This document shows, piece by piece, positions 43,878 to 51,575 of a DNA stretch of 51,575 nt. Both the position numbers and the translations under genes were made by a program. Origin of the DNA: Planctomycetota bacterium (GTDB lineage Bacteria; Planctomycetota; UBA1135; UBA2386); assembly GCA_014192625.1 (NCBI GenBank), contig BJHM01000028.1:1-51575 (forward strand), read 5' to 3'. Under the pieces are notes generated by a model, which ran no database searches, had not been told where the DNA came from, and saw only the letters and a program-made list of their open reading frames with translations. Within the stretch, counting starts at the first letter, position 1. Each line of letters begins with the position of its first letter.

Positions 43878-46696
43878 GGGCTAAGCTCGCGTTCGCTTGG
43901 CAATGGAGCGCCACCGCGACGTTGCCGATCGCGCTGTTCTTCCTCTACTGGGCGTTCGGCACTTTCCAGCAATGGAAGTCCTTCACGGTCGACTACGACA
44001 CGCGTCCAGCGGTGTTGACCCTGCACCAAGCCGGCGTCGACCGATTTCGGAACCTGGCGCGCAATGCCAGGCTGGCGATTTCGCCCGACTCGCTTGCGTT
44101 GGTGCCGGAAGACCTTGCATTGCGCACCGTGCAGTTGTTTATCGGTGATCGACAACTGAGCCAGCTGAACAACCGCCTGCCGTATTCGGGCTACGAGTTT
44201 GTCGACGGTCAGTTGATGTTCCCCGATGGCCTGCACGAGGTAAACGTCCGCTATCGCGGCGACTATCTATTGCATTGGGGCTTCGAAAAAAAATCGTTCC
44301 GCGTCCGGTCCAAGAACAAGGAACTGTTCGACGGCCTGCAGACCTTCAACCTGATCGTGCCGAAGTTCCCTGAGCAGGTGAACAACTACCTCGGCTACCG
44401 GCTCGCGAATCACCTAGGCTTGATGGCGCCGCGTTGCGAGCTGGTCAACGTGATGCAGAACGGCAGCAACCTCGGCATGTATGAGTTCACCGAGCAGATC
44501 GACGAGGGCACGCTGCGTCGTTACGGGCAAGCCGTTGGTGAGATTTTCGTTGGCGACCTGGTCGCGAAAAGTTCGATTAAGGGCATTACCAACCACGTAT
44601 TCGAGCTGCCAGAGACCTGGGAACAACTGGTTGACACCAAGGGCCGTATTCCTGGCAGCCATGCGCCGCTAGACCACTTGGCGAGAATTCTGGCTGGCTC
44701 GCCGTCGGAAGAATCCATGGCGCAACTCGCCGAGTTGTTGGACATGGACGCGTTCGGCGCATTCGGCGCTTTCGAGATCCTGACGCAGACCCATCACTTC
44801 GACGAGTGCCACAACTGGCGCCTCGCCTGGAATCCTTGGACGCAAAAGTTCCGCCCAATCATTTGGGATCCGACACCCTGGAACCCGGAACTACGGCCTG
44901 CGGAAGGCAGCGCCATCGCGCTGGACCTCGTGGTCTCGCGCCTTGGCATTTGGCTCTACCGCAACGGCGACTTTCTCACCGCACGTCACAAGTCGATCTG
45001 CGAATTCTTCACGCACGGCAAGGCCGAACAATTCCTGCACGAGGCCGATGCGGCACTGACCAAGGCGTCGAACGCGCTCGACTACGATCCCAACATTCGC
45101 CCCACCCTGCCTGCGGACATCAGAGCGGGCATGGTCTCGTTTCGCGCTTTCATCGAACGCACATTCCATGATGTCCGCCTTGCCTATGTTGAGGCTGCTG
45201 GCACCGTACGCTGTGCATCGCTGCCCGATCAATCAGGTATCGCCCTCGAGGTCCATGGCCGGAGCCCCGTCGAAGCAGTGCTGTTGCGGTGCAACCAACA
45301 GGTGCAGAGGCCAACCCGCGTCGTGCTGCGCCACCTGCGCAATGGCAAGCGAGTCGAGACCGATCTGACCGGTGCGACAATCGCACAAAACAACACCCTG
45401 CGCATTCCCGCACGGATGCTTTGCCAGTTGGCGCCATGTTTTCGCTTCATAGTTGGCCAACCACTACGCCAACACACACTCAACGAGCAGCCCGGCTATT
45501 ACGAACTGATCCTGGACGACCTCTCGGCAATGCAGGTCGTGGACATATTGGTCCTGCGTGGCAACGAGGAAAAACGCACGGAAGCCTGTCCCGCCATTGA
45601 GCCCAGTGATCTGCGCTGGCTCTACCAGTCGACACCACCGCACCCCAATCGGGTGCCGCAGGTGTGGCGCGGCACCATCGTCATCCAAGGCGTGCGCGAA
45701 ATCCGCGACGACGTCGTCATTGAACCCGGCACCGTGATCCAGATGTCGTCCGAGGCGAGCCTCATCTTTCGCGGCCGCGTCGATGCGTCGGGCACGACCG
45801 AACAACCGATCCAATTCGTGCCTGCCATTCCGGGCGGCACTGCGTGGGGTTGTATGGCACTCGCTGGCAATGGCTGCAACGGTTCGCGCTTCCGCCATTG
45901 CGATTGGCGCGGTGGCAGCTCTGCCGCAATCGGCCTGCATCAGTTCCCGGCGATGTTTGCCGTGCACGATTGTGCAGACGCAGAACTGCGCGACTGCCGC
46001 CTCCTCGCAAATACGGCTGCCACCTGCATGGTTCACTTGGCGCATTCCTCAGTCAAGTTCGACGGCGTGGAGTGGCAGAACTCCAGCGCGGATGCGCTGC
46101 ACAGCGAACTGAGCCAACTGCAGTTGACGGACTGCCAAATCCGCGGTGCGGGTGAGAACGGTATCTCGCTCAACGCCTCTTCGGCCATCCTGTGCGACAG
46201 CGATCTGGCCAACGCCAAGGACACAGCCATAGTTGTTTCCGCCGGTAGCTCACTTATCGCCGTGCGCACCAAGGTGCGCCGCAGCAACAAGGGTGTCTTG
46301 GTGCGCGACGAGTCTTACGCCGACTTCGTCAACTGCGACTTCCTCGCCTGCCAGCGACCGCTGCTCGCGTTGCACAAAGACTGGCGTCACCCAGGTGGTG
46401 CGCAGGTGTCGATCCGCAAGTCGCTGTTCTCGAACAACAAATCGCTGCCCAATGCCGAAGGCAACTCGCGGATCTTGGTGCAGGACTGCACGCTGGATGC
46501 GCAAGACCAGCCAGCCGTCGACATCACCAAAAAGCGCAAGGACAACCATGTCCAGTTTGTCGATTGTGACGGCGGCAGGACGCCGCACAAACTGACGCCA
46601 ATCGAGATCCTGCCGCAGTTCGATGCATTGCTGCCGCTAGCGCGCAACATCTGGACCTCGGTCTGCGCCGATGTGCGAGGCAGCAATCGTGAGTAG
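43874..46696 (+). CDS. CotH-family protein kinase fused to a beta-helix domain
   Basis: A 940-residue protein with one N-terminal membrane helix (about 10-32), so the rest is outside the cytoplasm. Residues about 110-420 match the CotH kinase fold: VNVRYRGDYLLHWGFEKKSF, NNYLGYRLANHLGL, LGMYEFTEQIDE and HNWRLAWNPWTQKFRPIIWD. The acidic residues in the last block are the likely catalytic or metal-binding site. Residues about 600-900 form a parallel right-handed beta-helix (IVIQGVREI, IEPGTVIQM, IRGAGENGISLNASS). The latter could bind or modify a glycan or polymer. The AAGGGA stretch 8 nt upstream of the start is a good ribosome binding site. CotH enzymes phosphorylate extracellular or spore coat proteins in Bacillus; the substrate here is unknown. 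Confidence 0.82.
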   Translation: MRAKLAFAWQWSATATLPIALFFLYWAFGTFQQWKSFTVDYDTRPAVLTLHQAGVDRFRNLARNARLAISPDSLALVPEDLALRTVQLFIGDRQLSQLNNRLPYSGYEFVDGQLMFPDGLHEVNVRYRGDYLLHWGFEKKSFRVRSKNKELFDGLQTFNLIVPKFPEQVNNYLGYRLANHLGLMAPRCELVNVMQNGSNLGMYEFTEQIDEGTLRRYGQAVGEIFVGDLVAKSSIKGITNHVFELPETWEQLVDTKGRIPGSHAPLDHLARILAGSPSEESMAQLAELLDMDAFGAFGAFEILTQTHHFDECHNWRLAWNPWTQKFRPIIWDPTPWNPELRPAEGSAIALDLVVSRLGIWLYRNGDFLTARHKSICEFFTHGKAEQFLHEADAALTKASNALDYDPNIRPTLPADIRAGMVSFRAFIERTFHDVRLAYVEAAGTVRCASLPDQSGIALEVHGRSPVEAVLLRCNQQVQRPTRVVLRHLRNGKRVETDLTGATIAQNNTLRIPARMLCQLAPCFRFIVGQPLRQHTLNEQPGYYELILDDLSAMQVVDILVLRGNEEKRTEACPAIEPSDLRWLYQSTPPHPNRVPQVWRGTIVIQGVREIRDDVVIEPGTVIQMSSEASLIFRGRVDASGTTEQPIQFVPAIPGGTAWGCMALAGNGCNGSRFRHCDWRGGSSAAIGLHQFPAMFAVHDCADAELRDCRLLANTAATCMVHLAHSSVKFDGVEWQNSSADALHSELSQLQLTDCQIRGAGENGISLNASSAILCDSDLANAKDTAIVVSAGSSLIAVRTKVRRSNKGVLVRDESYADFVNCDFLACQRPLLALHKDWRHPGGAQVSIRKSLFSNNKSLPNAEGNSRILVQDCTLDAQDQPAVDITKKRKDNHVQFVDCDGGRTPHKLTPIEILPQFDALLPLARNIWTSVCADVRGSNRE
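46677..46680 (+). promoter_or_regulatory. Ribosome binding site fixing the GTG start of the VTC gene
   Basis: GAGG lies 8 nt upstream of GTG 46689, whose first codons overlap the stop of the CotH gene. The competing ATG at 46671 has no such site. Confidence 0.55.
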
Positions 46697-47435
46697 TACC
46701 GAAGCGAAGCTGCACTTCTCGCGGTTCGAGTTCAAATACGTGCTCGCACAATCGCTGCGTGAGCAGGTCGAAGCCGAACTCGGCCACTTCGTCGATTTGG
46801 ACCCGTACGTGCAGGGCCACAAAGGCCACCAGTATCTCGTCCGCAGCCTCTACTATGACAATGCCGCGTTCACGAGTTTCCGTGAGAAGGTCGAGGGGCA
46901 ACACACGCGCGCCAAGTTCCGAATCCGCACCTATGCGAGAACGGTCAACGATCTCGCACCGTGGTTTCTCGAACTCAAAGGCCGCTACAACAACCTGGTC
47001 TTCAAGCATCGGACGCCAATCCAGGGCGACTTCGACAAGCGGACTTCCGGCGAGCAACTCAGCCGCCTGTTACTGACTCAGGCCGCGCCAGACAGCGTTC
47101 GCAACCAGTTCGAGTTCGAGTTGTTCAAAAAGCAAATCGAACCCACGGTGCTGATCGACTACGAGCGGCGGCCATACATCAGCCGCTTCGACCCGGATTT
47201 CCGGGTCACCTTCGACTGCAAGCTGACGGCGATTGCGACTGACTCCATGTTCCCATCGGGCGCTTTTGCACAGCGCCTGCTGCTGCCCGGCTACACGGTC
47301 ATGGAAGTGAAGTTCCGCCACCGCGTGCCGGCATGGTTTCACCGCATCATCCAAGCCTATGAGCTTCGCCGCCGTTCGATCTCCAAGATCTGCACCGGTA
47401 CCGAAGCGCTCGGCATGCAACTCGACCCGACCTGA
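46689..47435 (+). CDS. VTC-domain polyphosphate polymerase homologue
   Basis: A 248-residue cytosolic protein from GTG 46689 (ATG 46671 is the alternative start). The VTC catalytic tunnel fold is complete: SRFEFKYVL at about 10-18, LYYDN, REKxxGQHTRAKFRIRTY with the arginine/lysine pair, FLELKGRYNNLVFKHRTP, VLIDYERRPYI, RVTFDC and VMEVKFRHRVPAWFHRI with a C-terminal SISKICTG. This keeps the basic residues and the glutamates that bind triphosphate and metal in yeast Vtc4. It could make polyphosphate from ATP at the membrane, coupled to the DUF4956 protein next to it. The 8-bp overlap with CotH shows tight cotranslation. Confidence 0.87.
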   Translation: MSSTEAKLHFSRFEFKYVLAQSLREQVEAELGHFVDLDPYVQGHKGHQYLVRSLYYDNAAFTSFREKVEGQHTRAKFRIRTYARTVNDLAPWFLELKGRYNNLVFKHRTPIQGDFDKRTSGEQLSRLLLTQAAPDSVRNQFEFELFKKQIEPTVLIDYERRPYISRFDPDFRVTFDCKLTAIATDSMFPSGAFAQRLLLPGYTVMEVKFRHRVPAWFHRIIQAYELRRRSISKICTGTEALGMQLDPT

Positions 47436-47450
47436 CCCGACCTGACCCGA
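47424..47450. repeat. 10-bp tandem repeat across the VTC stop codon
   Basis: GACCCGACCT is repeated 2.7 times, and the stop TGA (47433-47435) lies inside the first junction. It precedes the DUF4956 start by 17 bp. The repeat probably sits in the translational coupling region between the two genes. Confidence 0.7.
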
Positions 47451-47467
47451 CATCAAAGAACAGAGCT

Positions 47468-48211
47468 ATGGCATATATCCTTCCAAGCATCGTGACAATC
47501 CTCGCACAAGGGGTGCAAGGTCCGGGGCAAAAGCCCGCTGAGCTGCTGAACCAGCTGCACTTCTTCGACTTCTTCGTCAACCCGCTGCTCGCGGCGGTGC
47601 TCGGCATCGTGCTGGCACTCACCTACCGCCACACGCACAAGGGCCTGTCCTACTCGCAGTCCTTCACGCAGACGATCCTGCTTTTGTCCGTGATCGTCGC
47701 GGTCGTGATGATGACGATCGGCAGCGACCTCGCAAAATCATTCGCGCTGGTCGGCGCGTTGTCGATCGTCCGCTTCCGCACCGTGGTCAAGGATACGCGC
47801 GACATTGCGTTCATCTTTGGTGCGCTCGCGGTCGGCATGGCCGCAGGCACTGCAAACGACACCAACAACCATCTGACGCTCGCCACCATCGGCTGCGGCT
47901 TCATTGTTGCGGTGACGATGCTGATGTATGCCGCCAACTTCGGCGCCCTCTACAAGAGCGAGTTCATCCTGCGCTTCACGTTTGATCAGCAGAAGGACAG
48001 CGCCAACTACCTGTCCCGCCTTGCCGAGATGGCCAAGCGCTCCAACATGCTGCACATCGAACCATCGGGCGATGGTTCAAGCCTGCGACTGACCTACGAC
48101 ATCCAACTGGAGAAAGACGCAAGCGCTGAAAAACTGACCAGTTCGCTGAGCAAGATCGAAGGTGTCTCTGACGTGGTATTGATCGTCAGCAAGAACGACG
48201 TGGACTACTGA
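47468..48211 (+). CDS. DUF4956 polytopic membrane protein
   Basis: A 247-residue membrane protein from ATG 47468. About four hydrophobic helices are seen (about 36-53, 63-80, 90-105 and 140-160). The DUF4956 signature FALVGALSIVRFRTVVKD lies at about 97-114, followed by RDIAFIFGALAVGMAAG. The hydrophilic C terminus (about 165-247) has a ferredoxin-like layout (LRLTYDIQLEKD, KLTSSLSKIEGVSDVVLI). DUF4956 proteins are often next to VTC-type polymerases, and are proposed as a membrane channel or partner; direct function is not proved. It is flanked by two VTC-type genes, so it may conduct or anchor the product. Confidence 0.87.
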   Translation: MAYILPSIVTILAQGVQGPGQKPAELLNQLHFFDFFVNPLLAAVLGIVLALTYRHTHKGLSYSQSFTQTILLLSVIVAVVMMTIGSDLAKSFALVGALSIVRFRTVVKDTRDIAFIFGALAVGMAAGTANDTNNHLTLATIGCGFIVAVTMLMYAANFGALYKSEFILRFTFDQQKDSANYLSRLAEMAKRSNMLHIEPSGDGSSLRLTYDIQLEKDASAEKLTSSLSKIEGVSDVVLIVSKNDVDY

Positions 48212-48225
48212 TCAAAAAAACACCC

Positions 48226-49200
48226 ATGCACCCGCTCGGCAAAGTCACGCTGTTCACTGCTCTGATCGCGATCACGATCAGCCTCGCTGGCATTTGCGTG
48301 TATCCGACCGTCCAAAGCGATTCGCAGGGCGAGGCCATGGCGCAGCAAATCTCACAGGAGACGAAAGCCGCGAAAGGGTTCGGCGCGGATCAGGCTCGGG
48401 TCGACAGCCAGATCACCCTCATGATCCCGAACGGGCAGGCCGCCGAGGTCTACCGCTATCTCAAGGCACGTTACGTAGCGCAAAACGGCCTGCTACAGGA
48501 TCAGTTCCCCGGCATGCAGCTGTCGGGCAAGCAGATGTCCGACGTGAGCTTGTTTACGGACCGGTATTTCGACACGCCGGCGCTGGATCTCTATCGCCAG
48601 AGCAATAGCTGCCGACAACGGAAACGGCTCAACACCACGCACCCCGACGATCGCAAGAACGGCCGCGAGCTGGTGCAGATGAAGGTGACGCCCAAGGACA
48701 ACTTCACCCTGCGCAATGAGCTGAAGTATGAAGTCAAGCCATCCACCAGGCGGCGGACCAACGACGACGTTCACCCGTTGTTGCGTCAAATCGACCACAA
48801 CCAACGCGCCGACTTCAAGCAGGTCTATGCCAATGCCGGCGTCGATGCGTATGCCCTGCGTCTCGTCCTCACGATCCAACAAACGCGCAGCCGCGGCTAT
48901 CTCGACCTCAACGGCAAAAACATTCTGTCGTTCTCGGTCGACGAAGGCGCCGCGAACCTGCTTTGGGCCAAGGGCGGGTTTGCCTCGGTAGACCTCGGCC
49001 TCGTCGAAGTGGCCTACACCGAGGCGGACGAAGCTATGCGCAAGACGATGTGGGCGATCCGCACGGCGATCATCGACGACCTGCGGCGGCAGTTCCCGGA
49101 CCTGCAGCAAAACACCGAGTCGAAGTACAGCATCGTGCTCGCGCAGCTAATCCAGCAGATCCCGCTGATCCCGCTGCTCCTGCGCTTTCGCCTGCTCTGA
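48226..49200 (+). CDS. Membrane-anchored VTC/CYTH-like protein
   Basis: A 324-residue protein with one N-terminal membrane helix (about 8-28) and a hydrophobic C-terminal end (IQQIPLIPLLLRFRLL). The intervening domain has CYTH/VTC traits: SLFTDRYFDTPALDLY (about 106-121), then RQRKRLN, ELVQMKVTP, RNELKYEVKP, and a late SFSVDEG strand. The YFDT motif and the basic and acidic strand residues resemble the triphosphate tunnel fold, yet it is more diverged than the VTC protein at 46689 and may be a regulatory or binding paralogue at the outer face. It starts 14 bp after the DUF4956 gene. Confidence 0.7.
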   Translation: MHPLGKVTLFTALIAITISLAGICVYPTVQSDSQGEAMAQQISQETKAAKGFGADQARVDSQITLMIPNGQAAEVYRYLKARYVAQNGLLQDQFPGMQLSGKQMSDVSLFTDRYFDTPALDLYRQSNSCRQRKRLNTTHPDDRKNGRELVQMKVTPKDNFTLRNELKYEVKPSTRRRTNDDVHPLLRQIDHNQRADFKQVYANAGVDAYALRLVLTIQQTRSRGYLDLNGKNILSFSVDEGAANLLWAKGGFASVDLGLVEVAYTEADEAMRKTMWAIRTAIIDDLRRQFPDLQQNTESKYSIVLAQLIQQIPLIPLLLRFRLL

Positions 49201-49331
49201 CGCCATTTGCCACGGGGGTTGGCTGGCAAGGCCGCCGCCTGAATGGCCGCCGCGAGAATGACTGCGAAGTGGCTTGATCTGCAGGCTTGCACGCACCGAA
49301 GTCCCGCGCTCTACTGCTCGCGCTTTCCACC

Positions 49332-49423
<92 letters not shown>

Positions 49424-49434
49424 CCTCATCCGAA

Positions 49435-49866
49435 GTGGCCACTCGCGAAGCCCTTTTTGTTTGCCTGCTGCTGGTCCTGGCTACTGCCGCCTGCCACGGA
49501 CCAAGCCTTTGCGTAAACACTGATGGCGACTGCTACGTCGACGGCTGCGCTGAAAGTCGCACCGAGTTGCCGTTCCGCTATTACGGAACAAGGACGATCG
49601 ATGTGCTGCCGAACCGAACACTCGCGCCAACGGATTTCGCGCGACAACCGGCGCGCCAGGCGGTGCCGGTTGAGCCGCCCGTGTCGCAATGGCTGTTCCC
49701 GCTCGATTTTCTTGGCGAAGTGGTGATCCGCACCTTTTGGTCAACACCGCAACAATCCGTAACGGTGACGAGCGCGCAGGCCGACAACGACGTGATCGAA
49801 GGGTTCCCGCCAAGCGGCATCGACGACCTTCGCAACCGCGCCGCCAAAGCAAAGATCTCCCGATGA
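49435..49866 (+). CDS. Small lipoprotein of unknown function coupled to murD
   Basis: A 143-residue frame from GTG 49435, 13 bp after the tRNA, without a clear ribosome binding site. The lipoprotein signal LLLVLATAACHGPSL is followed by a Cys/Asp-rich stretch (CVNTDGDCYVDGCAES) and a featureless remainder. The stop overlaps the murD start (ATGA), so the two are cotranslated. This gene may encode a small envelope lipoprotein that accompanies cell-wall synthesis; no family recognised. Confidence 0.55.
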   Translation: MATREALFVCLLLVLATAACHGPSLCVNTDGDCYVDGCAESRTELPFRYYGTRTIDVLPNRTLAPTDFARQPARQAVPVEPPVSQWLFPLDFLGEVVIRTFWSTPQQSVTVTSAQADNDVIEGFPPSGIDDLRNRAAKAKISR

Positions 49867-51248
49867 ATGGAACCTGCGCACTCGTGCTCGGACTCGGCCG
49901 CTTCGGCGGCGGCATCGAAGCCATCCGATTTCTGCATCGCCGCGGCTACCACGTAAGGATCGCCGACAAGAGCAATGGCGCTGACCTGCTCGCGAGTCAA
50001 ACAGCGTTGGCTGACCTGCCGGGACTCGACTGGCAACTGGGCCGCGAGGATGACCGCCTGCTCGACGGGGTTAGGTTGCTGGTCATCAACCCTGCCGTGC
50101 CAAACGAGCACCCGCTGCTGCAGGCCGCATTGCAGCGCGGCATCGCCTGCACTCAGGAGGTCAACCTCTTCCTTGAGCACTATCCGGGCCGCGTCATTGC
50201 AATCACCGGCACCAATGGCAAGTCGACGACGACCACGCTGATCCACGCCGCCCTGCAACACAGCGGGCTGTCGGCCATCGTCGGCGGCAACATCGGCTAC
50301 AGCCTGCTCAGTTGTGAGGCGCAATGGCATAAGGACCAGATCGCGGTGCTCGAGATCTCCAGCTTTCAACTCGAGCGCACCGACCCGGCAAAGCACCGTG
50401 TGCATGGTGCCGTCGTCACCCGCGTGCAGAAGGACCATATCGACCGGCACAAGACGCTCTCGAACTACCACGCGGCGAAAGCGCGCATTGCACTGCTCGC
50501 TACCGAGTTTTTGGTGCACGCAGCCGACGATCCGGTCGCCGCAGCGTTCGCGAGTTCGGCACGGCAGCGCGTGCAGTTCACCTCCGAGCCGCCGGCAGAA
50601 GGCAGCATGGGCTGCGTAGATGGCTGGCTCTGCGCACGGCTCACCGCTGCGCCAGCGATCCGGTTGTTGCATCAAAACGCACTGCGTCTGCTCGGTGATT
50701 TTCAACGCGAGAATGTGCTCGCCGCCGCCGCCGCAGCCCTGCTGATCGGCGCTTTTGCCCATGCTGCGAGCCTTGCCCTCGCCACGGCAAAACCCCTGCC
50801 ATTCCGCCTGCAACTTTTGACGATGCTGCATGGCGTGCGGATCTACGACAACGGCATCTCCACCGAGATCGAGTCGACGCGCTCGGCGCTGCGCACCCTC
50901 ACCGGTCGCATCCACTGGCTCGGCGGCGGCAAGAGTAAGGACGGCGATTTTGCCACCGTCGCAAACGGCGTCGCGCCATTTATCGCCTCGGCGCACCTGT
51001 TCGGCGCGGCGCAGCAACCGTTGGCCGCGTGCCTGAAGGACCGTGTCCCCGTCACCACACACGATCATTTGGCAGACGCACTCGCGGCAGCACTCGCGGT
51101 GGCAAAGCCCGGCGATGCCGTGCTGTTTAGCCCAGCCTTCGCCTCGTTCGACCAATACCCAAACTTCCGCGCACGCGCACTCGAGTTTCATCAACGGATC
51201 GACGCACTGCAGAAGGGCACGGTCCACGCTGCAGGCAGCGCAGACTGA
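49863..51248 (+). CDS. murD: UDP-N-acetylmuramoylalanine--D-glutamate ligase
   Basis: A 461-residue Mur ligase from ATG 49863. The N-terminal domain has LVLGLGRFGGG; the ATP loop is ITGTNGKSTT (about 117-126), followed by GGNIGYSLL, LEISSFQLE and QKDHIDRH with SNYHAAKARI. The C-terminal domain has YDNGISTEIESTRSAL where most MurD have the NDSKATN motif, then GGKSKDGDF and LFSPAFASFDQYPNFRAR. It adds D-glutamate to UDP-MurNAc-L-Ala in the cytoplasm and supports peptidoglycan. The replaced motif is a departure at a residue set that contacts the substrate or ATP. The stop codon lies inside the first unit of the 17-bp array. Confidence 0.88.
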   Translation: MNGTCALVLGLGRFGGGIEAIRFLHRRGYHVRIADKSNGADLLASQTALADLPGLDWQLGREDDRLLDGVRLLVINPAVPNEHPLLQAALQRGIACTQEVNLFLEHYPGRVIAITGTNGKSTTTTLIHAALQHSGLSAIVGGNIGYSLLSCEAQWHKDQIAVLEISSFQLERTDPAKHRVHGAVVTRVQKDHIDRHKTLSNYHAAKARIALLATEFLVHAADDPVAAAFASSARQRVQFTSEPPAEGSMGCVDGWLCARLTAAPAIRLLHQNALRLLGDFQRENVLAAAAAALLIGAFAHAASLALATAKPLPFRLQLLTMLHGVRIYDNGISTEIESTRSALRTLTGRIHWLGGGKSKDGDFATVANGVAPFIASAHLFGAAQQPLAACLKDRVPVTTHDHLADALAAALAVAKPGDAVLFSPAFASFDQYPNFRARALEFHQRIDALQKGTVHAAGSAD

Positions 51249-51575
51249 CGCGCTGGGCAGACTGGCGCGCCGTGCAGACTGACGCGCCGCGCAGACTGAC
51301 GCGCTGGGCAAACTGGCTGGCAGCGCAAACTGGCGCGCCGGACAAACTGACGCACCGTGCAAACTGACGCGCCGTGCAGACTGGCGCGCTGGGCAGACTG
51401 GCTGGCCGTGCAAACTGGCGCGCCGTGCAGACTGGCTGGCCGTGCAAACTGGCGCGCCGTGCAGACTGGCTGGCCGTGCAGACTGACGCGCTGGGAAAAC
51501 TGGCGCGCTGGGCAGACTGGCGCGCCGTGCAAACTGACGCGCCGTGCAAACTGACGCACCGTGCAGACTGACGCG
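51241..51575. repeat. 17-bp tandem array, 19.7 copies, continuing past the window
   Basis: The unit is CAGACTGACGCGCTGGG with variants CAAACTG, GGCGCG, GGCTGG and CCGTG in the second half. Units begin every 17 bp exactly from 51241. The period is not a multiple of three, so all frames recur with a 51-bp (17-residue) cycle and stay open on the minus strand, giving a false coding look. The murD stop TGA is inside the first unit. No non-repeat spacers are present, so it is not a CRISPR array. Confidence 0.95.

Noticed and set aside
49581-51413. A 610-codon open frame on the minus strand opposite murD
   Set aside because: It is antisense to a clear Mur ligase, starts inside the 17-bp array, and has no protein-like motif. 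The array lacks stops on that strand, which lengthens the frame.
51241-51575. Possible CRISPR array
   Set aside because: Units follow each other directly with no spacers, and no cas genes are present.

Overview
The window reads as a chromosomal segment of a high-GC planctomycete-like bacterium. No rRNA or phylogenetic marker tree is available, so this is inferred from gene style: two ECF sigma factor genes translationally coupled to giant Ser/Thr kinases with large extracytoplasmic or WD40 halves, many exported low-complexity beta-rich proteins (Ig, PKD, beta-propeller) with a shared kind of C-terminal domain, a YdjY-domain lipoprotein, a thioredoxin protein with a calcium-loop-like motif, and a eukaryote-like (type II) isoleucyl-tRNA synthetase.

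Layout. 1-1626: the 5' part of an exported Ig-repeat protein (minus strand, cut by the window edge). 1853-5444: a minus-strand group with a small coiled-coil protein, an acetyl-CoA acetyltransferase-type thiolase and an aconitase-superfamily hydratase whose swivel domain lies at the N terminus. 5627-7227: an M48 metalloprotease lipoprotein and a type IV/II prepilin. 7423-11482: ECF sigma factor plus membrane Ser/Thr kinase. 11700-14888: ileS, convergent to the kinase across a 15-bp tandem array. 15136-19773: exported thioredoxin protein, a GH2-family protein that lacks its acid/base glutamate, and an RluA-type pseudouridine synthase. 20077-25476: PKD protein, DNA polymerase IV, and a GT-C membrane glycosyltransferase. 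25877-32142: second ECF sigma, WD40 Ser/Thr kinase and an exported propeller-like protein. 32210-35053: YdjY lipoprotein, a remnant of an NAD(P)HX dehydratase gene, asparaginase, bifunctional-nuclease-family protein, tRNA-Ser(UGA). 35164-42150: a heavy-metal RND tripartite efflux operon with two small accessory exported proteins.

42393-49200 is the most interesting region: a compact five-gene operon of a TPR-like membrane-anchored protein, a CotH-kinase/beta-helix fusion, a VTC-domain polyphosphate polymerase homologue, a DUF4956 membrane protein and a second, membrane-anchored VTC/CYTH-like protein. It looks like an envelope system joining inorganic polyphosphate (or another triphosphate-derived polymer) chemistry to a CotH-type surface protein kinase. 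The window ends with tRNA-Ser(GCU), a small lipoprotein coupled to a MurD homologue, and a 17-bp tandem array of about 20 copies that begins inside the murD stop codon and continues past the edge.

A recurring theme is that short tandem arrays of unrelated sequence (units of 10, 12, 15, 17 and composite about 43 bp) sit right at or after the stop codons of several genes. All functions are read from sequence motifs alone, and no database search was run.
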